Source of the DNA: UMGS1370 sp046957575
GTDB taxonomy: Bacteria > Bacillota > Clostridia > Lachnospirales > Lachnospiraceae
Length of the DNA: 64,000 nucleotides
NCBI GenBank assembly: GCA_046957575.1
Contig: JBKUOG010000002.1
Coordinates: 124,001 to 188,000, forward strand
Direction of reading: 5' to 3'
Each line of letters opens with the position of its first letter. Within the stretch, counting starts at the first letter, position 1. Both the position numbers and the translations under genes were made by a program. Shown here one piece after another: positions 52,206 through 60,693 of this stretch. The notes under the pieces were generated by a model. It saw nothing but the letters and a program-made list of their open reading frames with translations. It was not told the origin of the DNA and did not search any database.

Positions 52206-52308
52206 TTAATCATTTTTCGTTCTGGCTGTCGTCAGCCCATGCAAAGCTGTCTGCAATGCCTTGAGCTGCTTCCAATCTGCTTTGCTCAGCTCCCGATAAA
52301 TAGGAAAT
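52206..52308 (-). pseudogene. Short remnant of a lost gene (MarR-like tail)
   Basis: Minus-strand frame Y-R-E-L-S-K-A-D-W-K-Q-L-K-A-L then Q-T-A-L-H-G-L and a TAA at 52206. It has no start or upstream continuation. The helical L-S-x-x-D-W-x-Q-L-x-x-L pattern is like the C-terminus of MarR regulators. This is a weak call on ~30 residues. Confidence 0.25.
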
Positions 52309-52375
52309 AGTTATTCTATTGTTTCCTCAGAAAGAGAGAAACAACAAATTTTACTTGTTCCTCTCTTTCCTTTTG

Positions 52376-52966
52376 TTATTGCTTAAGTTCCTGCTCCCAT
52401 GGCAGCGAGCAAGGACCATCCGGTTCATTTCTCAATTTAAAACACAGTTTTTCTCTTTCGGATATAGCTTCCTGCCATCCATCCCCCTCTTGGGTTCTCC
52501 ACTCTTTGTATCCCCTTAAATAGCTGTCATATAATTCTGCCCAGGAGTGGTACAAACTCTGCATAAGCGTTCCGATTTCAATAGACTTTTCCAGCATTTC
52601 TCCCCGTTCAATATATCCGCCTACAAATCCCATTCCGAGAATCTGGCACGCGCGGCACAAATCCCATGCGCCTGATGCAAGTTCTTCATCTGTACAATCG
52701 TCTTTTTCCCAATAAGGCAAAGTCAGGAAAAGCACCTCACCCAAAAGGGAATTTTTATCTGTCACTTCCCAATCCCGGCGAAGCATTAAACGCATAGAAG
52801 CCCCTTCCTTGTTATTTTTTTCTTTGGAACCTGCAAAGTAATGCCAGTCTCCGTCGCTGTATTCCGACCACATAGCGTAGGTGCCAGCAATCCATCGCTC
52901 TGTCTCTGTCTTTGCCAGCGTGACAGTTCCATCTTCTTTCTTTTTGAAAAATCCTAAAAATCCCAT
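52376..52966 (-). CDS. DUF1266-like cytosolic protein
   Basis: 196 aa. After a short basic start (M-G-F-L-G-F-F-K-K-K) the core has A-W-D-L-C-R-A-C-Q-I-L-G-M-G-F-V-G-G-Y near residue 100, which resembles the DUF1266 signature. No signal peptide or membrane helix is seen. AGGAGG precedes the ATG. Biochemical function unknown. An imperfect hairpin (GGAAAGAGAG/CTCTCTTTC, about 52328-52370) follows the stop. Confidence 0.7.
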   Translation of the reverse strand: MGFLGFFKKKEDGTVTLAKTETERWIAGTYAMWSEYSDGDWHYFAGSKEKNNKEGASMRLMLRRDWEVTDKNSLLGEVLFLTLPYWEKDDCTDEELASGAWDLCRACQILGMGFVGGYIERGEMLEKSIEIGTLMQSLYHSWAELYDSYLRGYKEWRTQEGDGWQEAISEREKLCFKLRNEPDGPCSLPWEQELKQ

Positions 52967-53014
52967 GCTAATTCCCTCCTGTTATAATACTGCAAAATTC
53001 TTTTTCATGTAAGC

Positions 53015-53061
53015 AAAAAGCGCCCCAGTCCCCGCAATTTACTGTGGACACAGGAGCGCTT
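53015..53061 (-). terminator. Terminator downstream of leuCD
   Basis: Minus-strand stem AAGCGC-TCC.. / ..GGGGCGCTT followed by TTTTTG, about 185 nt past the leuD stop. The stretch between (53062-53244) has no open frame with a ribosome binding site and no other structure I could identify. Confidence 0.65.
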
Positions 53062-53244
53062 ATACCAAATATTTGGGTACGACAAACCTGTGCTGCTAAG
53101 TAAACATAGTGCTGCTTTGCTTACTTGAGCATGACAGAAACCATGGCGCTTGTCAACCTCTTTTTTAAGATTTTGAAACTGCATACTAAAATCCATAAAA
53201 GCTATAGATATAATATGATATTGTTGAATGTGATAATGTAAGTG

Positions 53245-53730
53245 CTATTTTTGATTGATATAGTTTACCAGGCCGCCTGCCTCAATGATCTTCTGCATAA
53301 AAGGCGGGAATGCCTGCCCCTGGTAGGTCTCATTTTTGGTCTTATTCGTGATGATTCCGCTGTCAAAATCAATCTCTACCACATCTCCGGCTTCAATGGA
53401 CTTTGCCGCCTTAGGACATTCAATAATAGGCAGTCCGATGTTGATGGCATTGCGGTAAAAAATCCTTGCAAAGGTCTCTGCAATGACACAGCTTACCCCT
53501 GCGCATTTAATCGCCAGAGGCGCGTGTTCCCTGGAAGAACCGCAGCCAAAGTTCTTATTGGCTACAATCATGTCGCCCTTCTGCACTTTATGGATAAATT
53601 CCTTGTCAATATCTTCCATACAGTGCTTTGCCAATTCTTCTCCCTTTGTAGCATTTAAGTAGCGGGCCGGAATAATCACATCCGTATCTACGTTGTCTCC
53701 ATATTTAAATACAGTTCCACATGCTTTCAT
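53245..53730 (-). CDS. leuD: 3-isopropylmalate dehydratase small subunit
   Basis: 161 aa. It forms isopropylmalate isomerase with LeuC in leucine synthesis. Typical parts are Y-G-D-N-V-D-T-D-V-I-I-P-A-R-Y (~residue 9), N-F-G-C-G-S-S-R-E-H-A-P (~58) and N-I-G-L-P-I near 97. This is the short, archaeal/clostridial-type LeuD. ATG 53730 follows GGAGG; it lies 10 nt after leuC. Confidence 0.96.
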   Translation of the reverse strand: MKACGTVFKYGDNVDTDVIIPARYLNATKGEELAKHCMEDIDKEFIHKVQKGDMIVANKNFGCGSSREHAPLAIKCAGVSCVIAETFARIFYRNAINIGLPIIECPKAAKSIEAGDVVEIDFDSGIITNKTKNETYQGQAFPPFMQKIIEAGGLVNYINQK

Positions 53731-53740
53731 AGCTGCCTCC

Positions 53741-55006
53741 TTATAATCCCAGTTCACAGGGACAGGAAATTTTCCCCGTCACAGCGCTTGCCGCCGCTAC
53801 TGCCGGACTTGCCAGGTATACTTCAGAATCCACATGACCCATACGGCCTACAAAGTTGCGGTTTGTAGTAGAAATGCACCGCTCTCCTGCAGCCAGGATT
53901 CCCATATATCCGCCTAAACAGGGGCCGCAGGTAGGCGTGCTGACAATGGCTCCTGCCTCAATAAAAATCTCTAACAGTCCTTCCCGCAATCCCTGCAGAT
54001 AAATGGCCTGGGTCGCCGGAATCACAATGCAGCGCACCCCTTTTGCCACCTTGCGGCCCTTCATTACCTGGGCGGCAATGCGGATGTCGTCAATGCGTCC
54101 GTTGGTACAGGAGCCGATAACTGCCTGCTGGATTTTCACCTCTCCTACCTGGTCTATGGTTCTGGTATTTTCCGGAAGGTGAGGGAACGCAACCGTTGGC
54201 TTTAATGTGGATAAATCAATGGTAATGACCTGATCGTATTCTGCGTCTTCGTCTGCCTCGTATACGGTAAATTCTCTCTGGGAATGTTCTTTCATATAGG
54301 CTTTTGCCAGATCGTCCACTGGGAAAATGCCGTTTTTTCCACCTGCTTCAATCGCCATGTTGCAGATGGTAAACCGGTCGTCCATAGACAGATTGGCGAT
54401 GCCATCTCCCGTAAATTCCATGGATTTATAAAGAGCGCCGTCTACTCCGATCATACCGATAATATGGAGAATCACATCTTTTCCGCTGACCCATCTGCCT
54501 GGTTTTCCCGTAAGGATAAACTTGATGGCGGAAGGAACCTTGAACCATGCTTTTCCGGTTACCATTCCGGCCGCCATATCTGTACTTCCCACTCCGGTGG
54601 AAAACGCACCCAGAGCGCCGTAGGTACAGGTATGGGAATCGGCTCCGATTACCGCGTCTCCTGCTACAACCAGTCCTTTTTCCGGAAGAAGGGCATGTTC
54701 AATTCCCATCTCTCCCACGTCAAAATAATTGGTAATGTCATGGCTGCTGGCAAAATCCCGGCAACATTTGCAGTTTTCTGCAGATTTAATGTCTTTATTG
54801 GGTATAAAATGATCCATAACCAGGGCGATCTTGTCTTTATCAAATACGGTCTGGTTATTCATCTTTTTCATCTCGTTAATCGCAACCGGCGAAGTAATGT
54901 CGTTGCCAAGCACCAGATCCAAATCTGCCTCTATCAGCTGGCCAGCCTTTACTTCGGCAAGACCGGCATGAGCTGCCAATATCTTCTGGGTCATTGTCAT
55001 TCCCAT
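53741..55006 (-). CDS. leuC: 3-isopropylmalate dehydratase large subunit
   Basis: 421 aa, aconitase family. 4Fe-4S ligands: Cys in I-G-S-C-T-N-G-R (~298) and C-G-P-C-L-G-G (~358/361). Other motifs: D-H-F-I-P-N, G-A-D-S-H-T-C-T-Y-G and R-N-F-V-G-R-M-G. Length fits the short clostridial type that pairs with a small LeuD. AAGGAGGAG precedes the ATG. Transcribed divergently from the LysR gene with overlapping promoters. Confidence 0.96.
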   Translation of the reverse strand: MGMTMTQKILAAHAGLAEVKAGQLIEADLDLVLGNDITSPVAINEMKKMNNQTVFDKDKIALVMDHFIPNKDIKSAENCKCCRDFASSHDITNYFDVGEMGIEHALLPEKGLVVAGDAVIGADSHTCTYGALGAFSTGVGSTDMAAGMVTGKAWFKVPSAIKFILTGKPGRWVSGKDVILHIIGMIGVDGALYKSMEFTGDGIANLSMDDRFTICNMAIEAGGKNGIFPVDDLAKAYMKEHSQREFTVYEADEDAEYDQVITIDLSTLKPTVAFPHLPENTRTIDQVGEVKIQQAVIGSCTNGRIDDIRIAAQVMKGRKVAKGVRCIVIPATQAIYLQGLREGLLEIFIEAGAIVSTPTCGPCLGGYMGILAAGERCISTTNRNFVGRMGHVDSEVYLASPAVAAASAVTGKISCPCELGL

Positions 55007-55069
55007 AGCGATACTCCTCCTTTTACAGCAAATAATTTTTAGGGTAACTTTTTATCCAAAGGTCTTGTT

Positions 55070-55103
55070 TTGCATTTTACCACATTTTTTGCTATACTAA
55101 CAA
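55070..55103. promoter_or_regulatory. Overlapping divergent promoters of leuCD and lysR
   Basis: Plus strand (lysR): TTGCAT (55070-55075), 17 nt, TATACT (55093-55098). Minus strand (leuC): TTGTTA (55098-55103), 18 nt, TAAAAT (55074-55079). The two cover almost the same 34 bp, so polymerases cannot occupy both at once. This is a standard LysR-type control arrangement. Confidence 0.7.
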
Positions 55104-55150
55104 TACATATAAGGTATACTCACTATAAAATACAGTTATGGAGAATTTTT

Positions 55151-56059
55151 ATGGAACAGCATCTTTCCCAATACAAAATCTTTTACGAAGTAGCCAGAAC
55201 CGGCAACATTTCCAAGGCAGCAAAAGAGCTTTACATCAGCCAGCCGGCTATCAGCAAAGCCATTGGAAAATTAGAAGAAAGCTTAAATACCACTCTGTTT
55301 TTCAGAAGTTCCAGAGGGGTCCAGCTTACAGAAGAAGGGGAAATTCTTTATGAATACGTCCGCTCTGCCTTTGATTCCCTGACCAGGGGAGAGGAAGAAT
55401 TAAAGCGGGTTCACGAATTTCACATCGGGCATCTGCGGATCGGGGTCAGCAATACCCTGTGCAAATATATACTGCTTCCTTATTTAAAGGGATTTGTAGA
55501 ACAATACCCCCATGTACAGATTTCCATTGAAAGCCAGTCCAGCAGCCAGACCCTGGCTATGCTGGATCAGTCCAGAATTGACCTGGGACTGGTGGCAGAA
55601 CCAAAAAGCAAGAAAGGTCTTATCTTTACCCCTGTGCTGGATATTAAAGATGCTTTTGTGGCTACTCCCCAATATTTAAAAAACCTCCGCCTGCGCGAAG
55701 GTGAGATGGCAGATGTGTTCCAAAAAGGAACCATCATGCTGTTAGACAGTAAAAATATGTCCCGTTCTTATATTGACCAGTATCTTTCCGCCCATGATAT
55801 TGAGCCGAAACAGGTTCTGGAAGTTACTACCATGGATTTAATTATCGAATTTGCCAAGATCGGTTTAGGGATTGGCTGCGTCATCCGAGACTTTGTCCAG
55901 GACGAACTGGACGCCAATGCTCTTGTGGAAATCCCATTGGCGTCCCCAATCCCCAAACGTACCATTGGATTTGCCTGCAGAAACGACGGCCATTCCAAGG
56001 CCCTTTCTATGTTTCTTCAGTTCTGCAGACAACAGGTATCCAATAATCTTACTTTCTAA
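55151..56059 (+). CDS. LysR family regulator, probably of leuCD
   Basis: 302 aa. N-terminal HTH: Y-K-I-F-Y-E-V-A-R-T-G-N-I-S-K-A-A-K-E-L, Y-I-S-Q-P-A-I-S-K-A-I-G-K-L-E. A two-lobed effector domain follows (H-L-R-I-G-V-S-N-T-L near 100). ATG 55151 has GGAG 7 nt upstream. Divergent from leuC, so it likely senses a leucine-pathway metabolite, in the way LeuO or other LysR activators do; the ligand is inferred. Its 3' end overlaps the convergent P-type ATPase gene by 11 bp. Confidence 0.9.
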   Translation: MEQHLSQYKIFYEVARTGNISKAAKELYISQPAISKAIGKLEESLNTTLFFRSSRGVQLTEEGEILYEYVRSAFDSLTRGEEELKRVHEFHIGHLRIGVSNTLCKYILLPYLKGFVEQYPHVQISIESQSSSQTLAMLDQSRIDLGLVAEPKSKKGLIFTPVLDIKDAFVATPQYLKNLRLREGEMADVFQKGTIMLLDSKNMSRSYIDQYLSAHDIEPKQVLEVTTMDLIIEFAKIGLGIGCVIRDFVQDELDANALVEIPLASPIPKRTIGFACRNDGHSKALSMFLQFCRQQVSNNLTF

Positions 56060-58670
56060 ATTTAGAAACCAGCCATTTTAAGGCCTGAACGATTGGAAGG
56101 GTCAGCGCTGCCAGTCCGTATACGGTAAAGAGCTGCTGCCAGGTCAAAGTCTGGACCTGGAAGAATCCTTCCAGAGCCGGTGCGGACAGAACCAGATTTA
56201 ATAACAGGAATCCTGCCAGAAATGCACCCTGCATATAAATATTGTTGAAAAATCCTTTCTTTCCAATGACCGGTTCTACAGACTTACAGTTATATCCATG
56301 AACCAGACGGGACAGGCACAGGGTTCCAAATGCCATCGTGCTGGCAAGAACGGTTCCGTTTTCGCCTCCCTGGTTTAAACCGATTAAGAATGCGGCAAAT
56401 GTTAAAGCGCCGATTACCAGTCCTTCTGAACCTACTCTTGCTAAAAATGATTTGGTCAGCAAAGATTCTCCAGCTGGACGGGGCTTTTCTTTCATCACAG
56501 AACTCTTATGGGGTTCTAAGCCTAAAGCGATTGCCGGAAGGCTGTCGGTTAACAGGTTGATAAACAGCAGATGAACTGGTGCAAAAGGTACTGGAAGGCT
56601 TAACAGGGAGGCTGCCAGTACCACCAGGATTCCGCCGAAGTTGCCGGACAGCAGAAACTGGATAGAACCCTTAATATTAGCATAGACATTTCGTCCGTTT
56701 TCCACTGCTTTTACAATAGTTGCAAAGTTATCGTCTGTCAGAACCATAGAAGCTGCGTCTTTTGATACCTGGCTTCCGGTAATTCCCATGGCTACGCCAA
56801 TGTCTGCCTGCTTTAAAGCAGGAGCGTCGTTAACGCCGTCACCAGTCATGGCAACCACATTTCCTTTATTCTGCCATGCTTTTACAATCCTAATCTTGTG
56901 TTCTGGAGATACTCTTGCATAAACAGAAATGCCTTCTACAAATTTCTCCAGTTCTTCATCGCTCATACCATCAATCACTGCGCCTTCACAGGCTTCGTTC
57001 TCATCTTCCAGGATTCCGATTCTTTTTGCAATGGCTGCCGCAGTTACCTTGTGATCGCCGGTAATCATAATTGGCCGGATTCCTGCGCTCTTGCAGGCTT
57101 TAACTGCTTCCATGCTTTCTTCTCTTGGCGGATCCATCATGGCGATAAGGCCAAAGAAGGTTAATTCATTTTCGTCTTCCAATGTCAACTGACGGCTGCC
57201 GTCAAATTTCCGGTAAGCCACTGCCAGCACACGAAGACCATTTTCGGAATAATGGCGGTTCCACTGTTCCACCAGTTTTCTATCTTCTTCTGTAATCGGC
57301 TCTTCTTTTCCATGTTTCTGGATACTGGTTACCCGATCCATCATCACGTCTACTGCGCCTTTTGTAATCATGGTCCAGCCATCTTTTAACTGATGGAAGG
57401 TAGACATCATCTTTCTGTCACTGTCAAATGGAAGCTCGCTGATTCTTGGGTAAGCGGCTCTTAATCTGGACGGCGGGACTCCTACAAAAGAGCTTAAATC
57501 AATCATGGCCGTCTCTGTCGGATCTCCTAATCTCTGTCCATTTTCATTGGTGGAATCGTTGCACAATACAGAAAGACGAATCATTTCTTTATGAAGAGGA
57601 TTTAATGGATTAACGGATCTGGCGTCTACATTTTCTCCTTCCATAAAGTAATGTTCTACGGTCATCTTATTCTGGGTCAGAGTACCGGTCTTATCGGAAC
57701 AGATAATGGATACGCTTCCCAGTCCCTCTACTGCCTGGAGTTTTCGGATAATGGCGCCTTCTTTTGCCATTCTGGAAGTTCCAAAAGCCAGCACAATGGT
57801 AACAATGGAACTTAATGCTTCCGGAATCGCAGCCACTGCCAGCGCTACTGCAAACAGGAATGCATCGGCCGCATTTCCGCCCCGAAATACCTGAACTCCA
57901 AACAGGATTCCGCAGAAAATCAAAATCAAAATAGATAAGCTTTTTCCGAACTGATCCAGACTCAGCTGAAGAGGAGTCTTTTTCTCAGATGCATTTTTTA
58001 ACAGTCCTGCAATCTTTCCAACCTCTGTCTCCATGCCGATTCCGGTTACCAGGAAGGAGCCTCTGCCGTAGGTAATAAAGCTGCCGGAATATACCATGTT
58101 TTTCCGGTCCCCCAGAGGAAGTTCCCCAGGAAGGGCCTGGTCTGTTTTTTCTACGCCAAGGCTTTCGCCGGTCAGGGCGCTTTCATCAGCCTTCATGCTG
58201 GCGCATTCCATAATTCTTCCGTCTGCCGGAACGCAGTCTCCGGCTTCCAGGTAAACCAAATCTCCAATGGTTACTTCCTTACTTGGAATCTCTGTCACAT
58301 GGCCGTCTCTAAATACTTTACAGACTGGCGCCGACAAAGCCTTTAATCCGTTTAAGGACTGTTCTGCCTTAACGGTCTGGACGGTTCCTAAAATGGCATT
58401 CATGGTAATTACGATTAAGATTACCACTGCGCTTTCGGTCTCTCCCAAAAACAGAGATACCACTGCAGCCGCAATCAAAATCAGTACCAGGAAATCTTTA
58501 AACTGCTCAAAAAAGATTTGCAGCGTCGTCTTTTTCTTTCCCTCATCTAATTCATTTGGACCATGTTTTTCCTGGTTCTTCCGGATTTCTTCCGCAGACA
58601 ATGGCGTTTCTTTGCCATTTACCTGTTTTCTTGCTTCTTCTGGTGTCAGATTATAAAATTCTCTGCTCAT
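56049..58670 (-). CDS. P-type cation ATPase, Ca2+-ATPase class, likely Mn2+/Ca2+ exporter
   Basis: 873 aa. N-terminal cation-ATPase domain (L-T-P-E-E-A-R-K-Q-V-N, then H-G-P-N-E-L), ten helices, actuator motif T-G-E-S, phosphorylation site C-S-D-K-T-G-T-L-T, hinge G-D-G-V-N-D-A-P-A-L. Ion-site residues are in A-I-P-E-A-L-S-S (helix 4) and N-L-L-T-D-S-L-P-A (helix 6), as in PMCA/SERCA-like bacterial pumps. A yybP-ykoY-like riboswitch upstream points to Mn2+ as a physiological substrate (inference; riboswitch-controlled YoaB of Lactococcus is the known parallel). ATG 58670 follows GGAG; the frame runs on upstream only through the riboswitch. Confidence 0.92.
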   Translation of the reverse strand: MSREFYNLTPEEARKQVNGKETPLSAEEIRKNQEKHGPNELDEGKKKTTLQIFFEQFKDFLVLILIAAAVVSLFLGETESAVVILIVITMNAILGTVQTVKAEQSLNGLKALSAPVCKVFRDGHVTEIPSKEVTIGDLVYLEAGDCVPADGRIMECASMKADESALTGESLGVEKTDQALPGELPLGDRKNMVYSGSFITYGRGSFLVTGIGMETEVGKIAGLLKNASEKKTPLQLSLDQFGKSLSILILIFCGILFGVQVFRGGNAADAFLFAVALAVAAIPEALSSIVTIVLAFGTSRMAKEGAIIRKLQAVEGLGSVSIICSDKTGTLTQNKMTVEHYFMEGENVDARSVNPLNPLHKEMIRLSVLCNDSTNENGQRLGDPTETAMIDLSSFVGVPPSRLRAAYPRISELPFDSDRKMMSTFHQLKDGWTMITKGAVDVMMDRVTSIQKHGKEEPITEEDRKLVEQWNRHYSENGLRVLAVAYRKFDGSRQLTLEDENELTFFGLIAMMDPPREESMEAVKACKSAGIRPIMITGDHKVTAAAIAKRIGILEDENEACEGAVIDGMSDEELEKFVEGISVYARVSPEHKIRIVKAWQNKGNVVAMTGDGVNDAPALKQADIGVAMGITGSQVSKDAASMVLTDDNFATIVKAVENGRNVYANIKGSIQFLLSGNFGGILVVLAASLLSLPVPFAPVHLLFINLLTDSLPAIALGLEPHKSSVMKEKPRPAGESLLTKSFLARVGSEGLVIGALTFAAFLIGLNQGGENGTVLASTMAFGTLCLSRLVHGYNCKSVEPVIGKKGFFNNIYMQGAFLAGFLLLNLVLSAPALEGFFQVQTLTWQQLFTVYGLAALTLPIVQALKWLVSKFRK

Positions 58671-58710
58671 CCTCATGTCTCCTTTCCTCTTTCCGAGTTT
58701 TTTAGACAGC

Positions 58711-58860
58711 AAAAAGGCGAGGCCTTTCTGCATTCTAAGATGCAATAAAAGTCTCGCCATTTCATTACGATACGGATGAGCAATCTCATCGTGCTGACAT
58801 ATCGCAAACGCCTCATATCCGGCTTTTCTGCCTGATATTCCGACGCCAGCTACTCCCTCT
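58711..58860 (-). ncRNA. yybP-ykoY-like (Mn2+) riboswitch with terminator platform
   Basis: The minus-strand leader begins AGAGGGAGTAGCTGGCGTCG, like the conserved GGGGAGUAGC opening of yybP-ykoY RNAs, and closes with GGCGAGACTTTTA, like the conserved GGCAAGACCUUU end. The last segment pairs with a later GCCTCGCC to form a terminator stem (58711-58758) ending in TTTTT, so ligand binding can choose between terminator and read-through. I matched these by eye; a covariance search would settle it. Confidence 0.8.
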
Positions 58861-58875
58861 TATCTTATGACAGAT

Positions 58876-58904
58876 ACTATACGCGATTGCCCTTCATCTG
58901 TCAA
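58876..58904 (-). promoter_or_regulatory. Promoter of the riboswitch/P-type ATPase transcript
   Basis: Minus strand: TTGACA (58899-58904), 17 nt, TATAGT (58876-58881), just upstream of the riboswitch start. Confidence 0.8.
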
Positions 58905-58954
58905 GGGAGATTCTATTTTTTTATATTTTCTTAATACTTTCCCGCTATCCGGCA

Positions 58955-59965
58955 TTAGTTGTTAATCAGCTTGTCGCCCTCGCTCCAGCTGTACAGCTTA
59001 CGCAGTTCTTTGCCTACGGTCTCCAGCGGATGATCGGCTTCTCTCTTTCTCATGGCGTTGAAGTGAGGCGCACCAATCTGGTTTTCCAGCATCCAGTCTT
59101 TTGCAAAGGTGCCGTCCTGGATGTCGGACAGAATCTTCTTCATTGCCTTCTTGGTATCGTCTGTAATGATCTTCGGTCCGGTAATGTAATCGCCGTACTC
59201 TGCTGTATTGGAAATGGAATATCTCATGCCTGCAAAGCCGCTCTCGTAAATCAGGTCTACAATCAGCTTCATCTCATGGATACACTCAAAGTATGCATTT
59301 TCCGGAGCATATCCGGCTTCTACTAAAGTCTCAAATCCAGCTTTCATCAGTGCGCAGACACCGCCGCATAAAACTGCCTGCTCGCCAAACAGGTCTGTCT
59401 CTGTCTCAACCCGGAATGTAGTCTCTAAGATACCAGCTCTGGCTCCGCCGATTGCAAGGCCGTATGCCAGTGCTTTTTCTTTGGCTTTGCCGGTAGCATC
59501 CTGGTAAACTGCAACCAGACATGGGGTTCCTCTGCCTCTCTGGTACTCGCTTCTTACCGTATGGCCTGGTGCCTTTGGAGCAATCATGGTAACATCGACA
59601 TTCTTTGGCGGTACGATCTGGCCGAAATGAATTGCAAAACCATGCGCAAACATCAGCATATCGCCGTCTTTTAAGTTTGGCTCAATGGACTCTTTATAGA
59701 GCTTGCCCTGCTTCTCATCATTGATTAAAATCATAATGATGTCTGCTCTCTTTGCTGCCTCTGCTGCAGTGTAAACCTCAAATCCGGCTGCCTCTGCCTT
59801 TGCCCAGGATTTGCTTCCCTCATACAGGCCGACAATTACCTTCTGTCCGGATTCTTTTAAATTCAGTGCATGGGCGTGTCCCTGGCTGCCGTAACCGATA
59901 ATCGCGATGGTTTTGCCCTCTAACAGCGCCATATTACAATCTTCCTGATAATAAATCTTTGCCAT
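58955..59965 (-). CDS. ilvC: Ketol-acid reductoisomerase
   Basis: 336 aa, class I (short) KARI, NADPH-dependent, second step of valine/isoleucine synthesis. N-terminal Rossmann motif G-Y-G-S-Q-G-H-A-H-A-L-N-L, then M-I-A-P-K-A-P-G-H-T-V-R-S-E-Y and the C-terminal knotted domain with E-C-I-H-E-M-K-L-I-V-D-L-I-Y-E (metal ligands). GAGGAGG precedes the ATG. It follows ilvN by 67 nt and shares its promoter. Confidence 0.97.
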   Translation of the reverse strand: MAKIYYQEDCNMALLEGKTIAIIGYGSQGHAHALNLKESGQKVIVGLYEGSKSWAKAEAAGFEVYTAAEAAKRADIIMILINDEKQGKLYKESIEPNLKDGDMLMFAHGFAIHFGQIVPPKNVDVTMIAPKAPGHTVRSEYQRGRGTPCLVAVYQDATGKAKEKALAYGLAIGGARAGILETTFRVETETDLFGEQAVLCGGVCALMKAGFETLVEAGYAPENAYFECIHEMKLIVDLIYESGFAGMRYSISNTAEYGDYITGPKIITDDTKKAMKKILSDIQDGTFAKDWMLENQIGAPHFNAMRKREADHPLETVGKELRKLYSWSEGDKLINN

Positions 59966-60032
59966 AACTTTTTCCTCCTCTAGTCCAGGTTTATCCTGAT
60001 ATTTGAAACCTTAACCCTTGTACCCGCTCCGG

Positions 60033-60533
60033 TCAGGGAAGGTAACGGACGTCGTCCACACCTCTGGAAAGTCCGGTCAGACCGGTTCTTGCTACTTCTA
60101 AAATCTCGTAGTCTTCCAAAAGGTTTAAAAGCGCCTCCAGCTTTGACTGATCGCCGGTCAGCATTACCGTCAGGGACTCTTTTCCCACATCCACAATGGT
60201 TGCACGGAAAATATTGGAAATCGCATTGACCGCCTGACGATCTGCGGCATTGGCCTTGACCTTCACCATAATCAGCTCTCTGTAGACCGAATGTCCCATC
60301 TTTAATTCTTTAATATCCCTGACATCTTCCAGCTTGCGAAGCTGCTTTTCAATCTGCTCTAAAACCTGCTGATCGCCAAATGAAACCACCGTCATTCTGG
60401 AATACCGTTCATCTGCCGTCACGCCTACGGTAAGGCTCTCAATGTTGTATCCACGGCGGCTGAACAGTGATGCCACCCTTGCCAGCACACCTGCCGTATT
60501 GTCTACCAGCAGCGATAATACGATTCTATCCAT
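60033..60533 (-). CDS. ilvN: Acetolactate synthase regulatory (small) subunit
   Basis: 166 aa. An N-terminal ACT domain (V-L-S-L-L-V-D-N-T-A-G-V-L-A-R-V-A-S-L-F-S-R-R-G-Y-N split over ~5-30) gives valine feedback control. The C-terminal ALS_ss_C domain includes R-E-L-I-M-V-K-V and R-A-T-I-V-D-V-G. It stimulates the catalytic subunit IlvB, which is not in this window. ATG 60533 follows AGGGGG; the frame upstream overlaps the promoter. Confidence 0.95.
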   Translation of the reverse strand: MDRIVLSLLVDNTAGVLARVASLFSRRGYNIESLTVGVTADERYSRMTVVSFGDQQVLEQIEKQLRKLEDVRDIKELKMGHSVYRELIMVKVKANAADRQAVNAISNIFRATIVDVGKESLTVMLTGDQSKLEALLNLLEDYEILEVARTGLTGLSRGVDDVRYLP

Positions 60534-60564
60534 AGCGTCCCCCTGTCTTTCATATTTAGCTTTA

Positions 60565-60593
60565 ATCATAACAATCTATCTCTTCTTTGTCAA
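60565..60593 (-). promoter_or_regulatory. Promoter of ilvN-ilvC
   Basis: Minus strand: TTGACA (60588-60593), 17 nt, TATGAT (60565-60570). The leader is only about 30 nt, so there is no room for a T-box or peptide attenuator. Confidence 0.8.
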
Positions 60594-60693
60594 TTAATTA
60601 AAAGGAATAGGTTCTATGAATATTGGTTATGGACTGGCATCAATTTTTCCCCTTTTTATATATTAATAGTAATTGAAAGCAGGAGGATTTTTT

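Noticed and set aside
52328..52370. Terminator after the DUF1266-like gene
   Set aside because: A stem exists but there is no T-run on the minus strand; kept only as a note in that gene's entry.
52967..53244. A leucine T-box or leader peptide near leuD
   Set aside because: The region is downstream of leuCD on their strand, and no T-box sequence or run of Leu codons is present.
58671..58760. Thirty extra N-terminal residues of the P-type ATPase
   Set aside because: That extension is encoded by the riboswitch terminator, and ATG 58670 has the proper RBS and family start.
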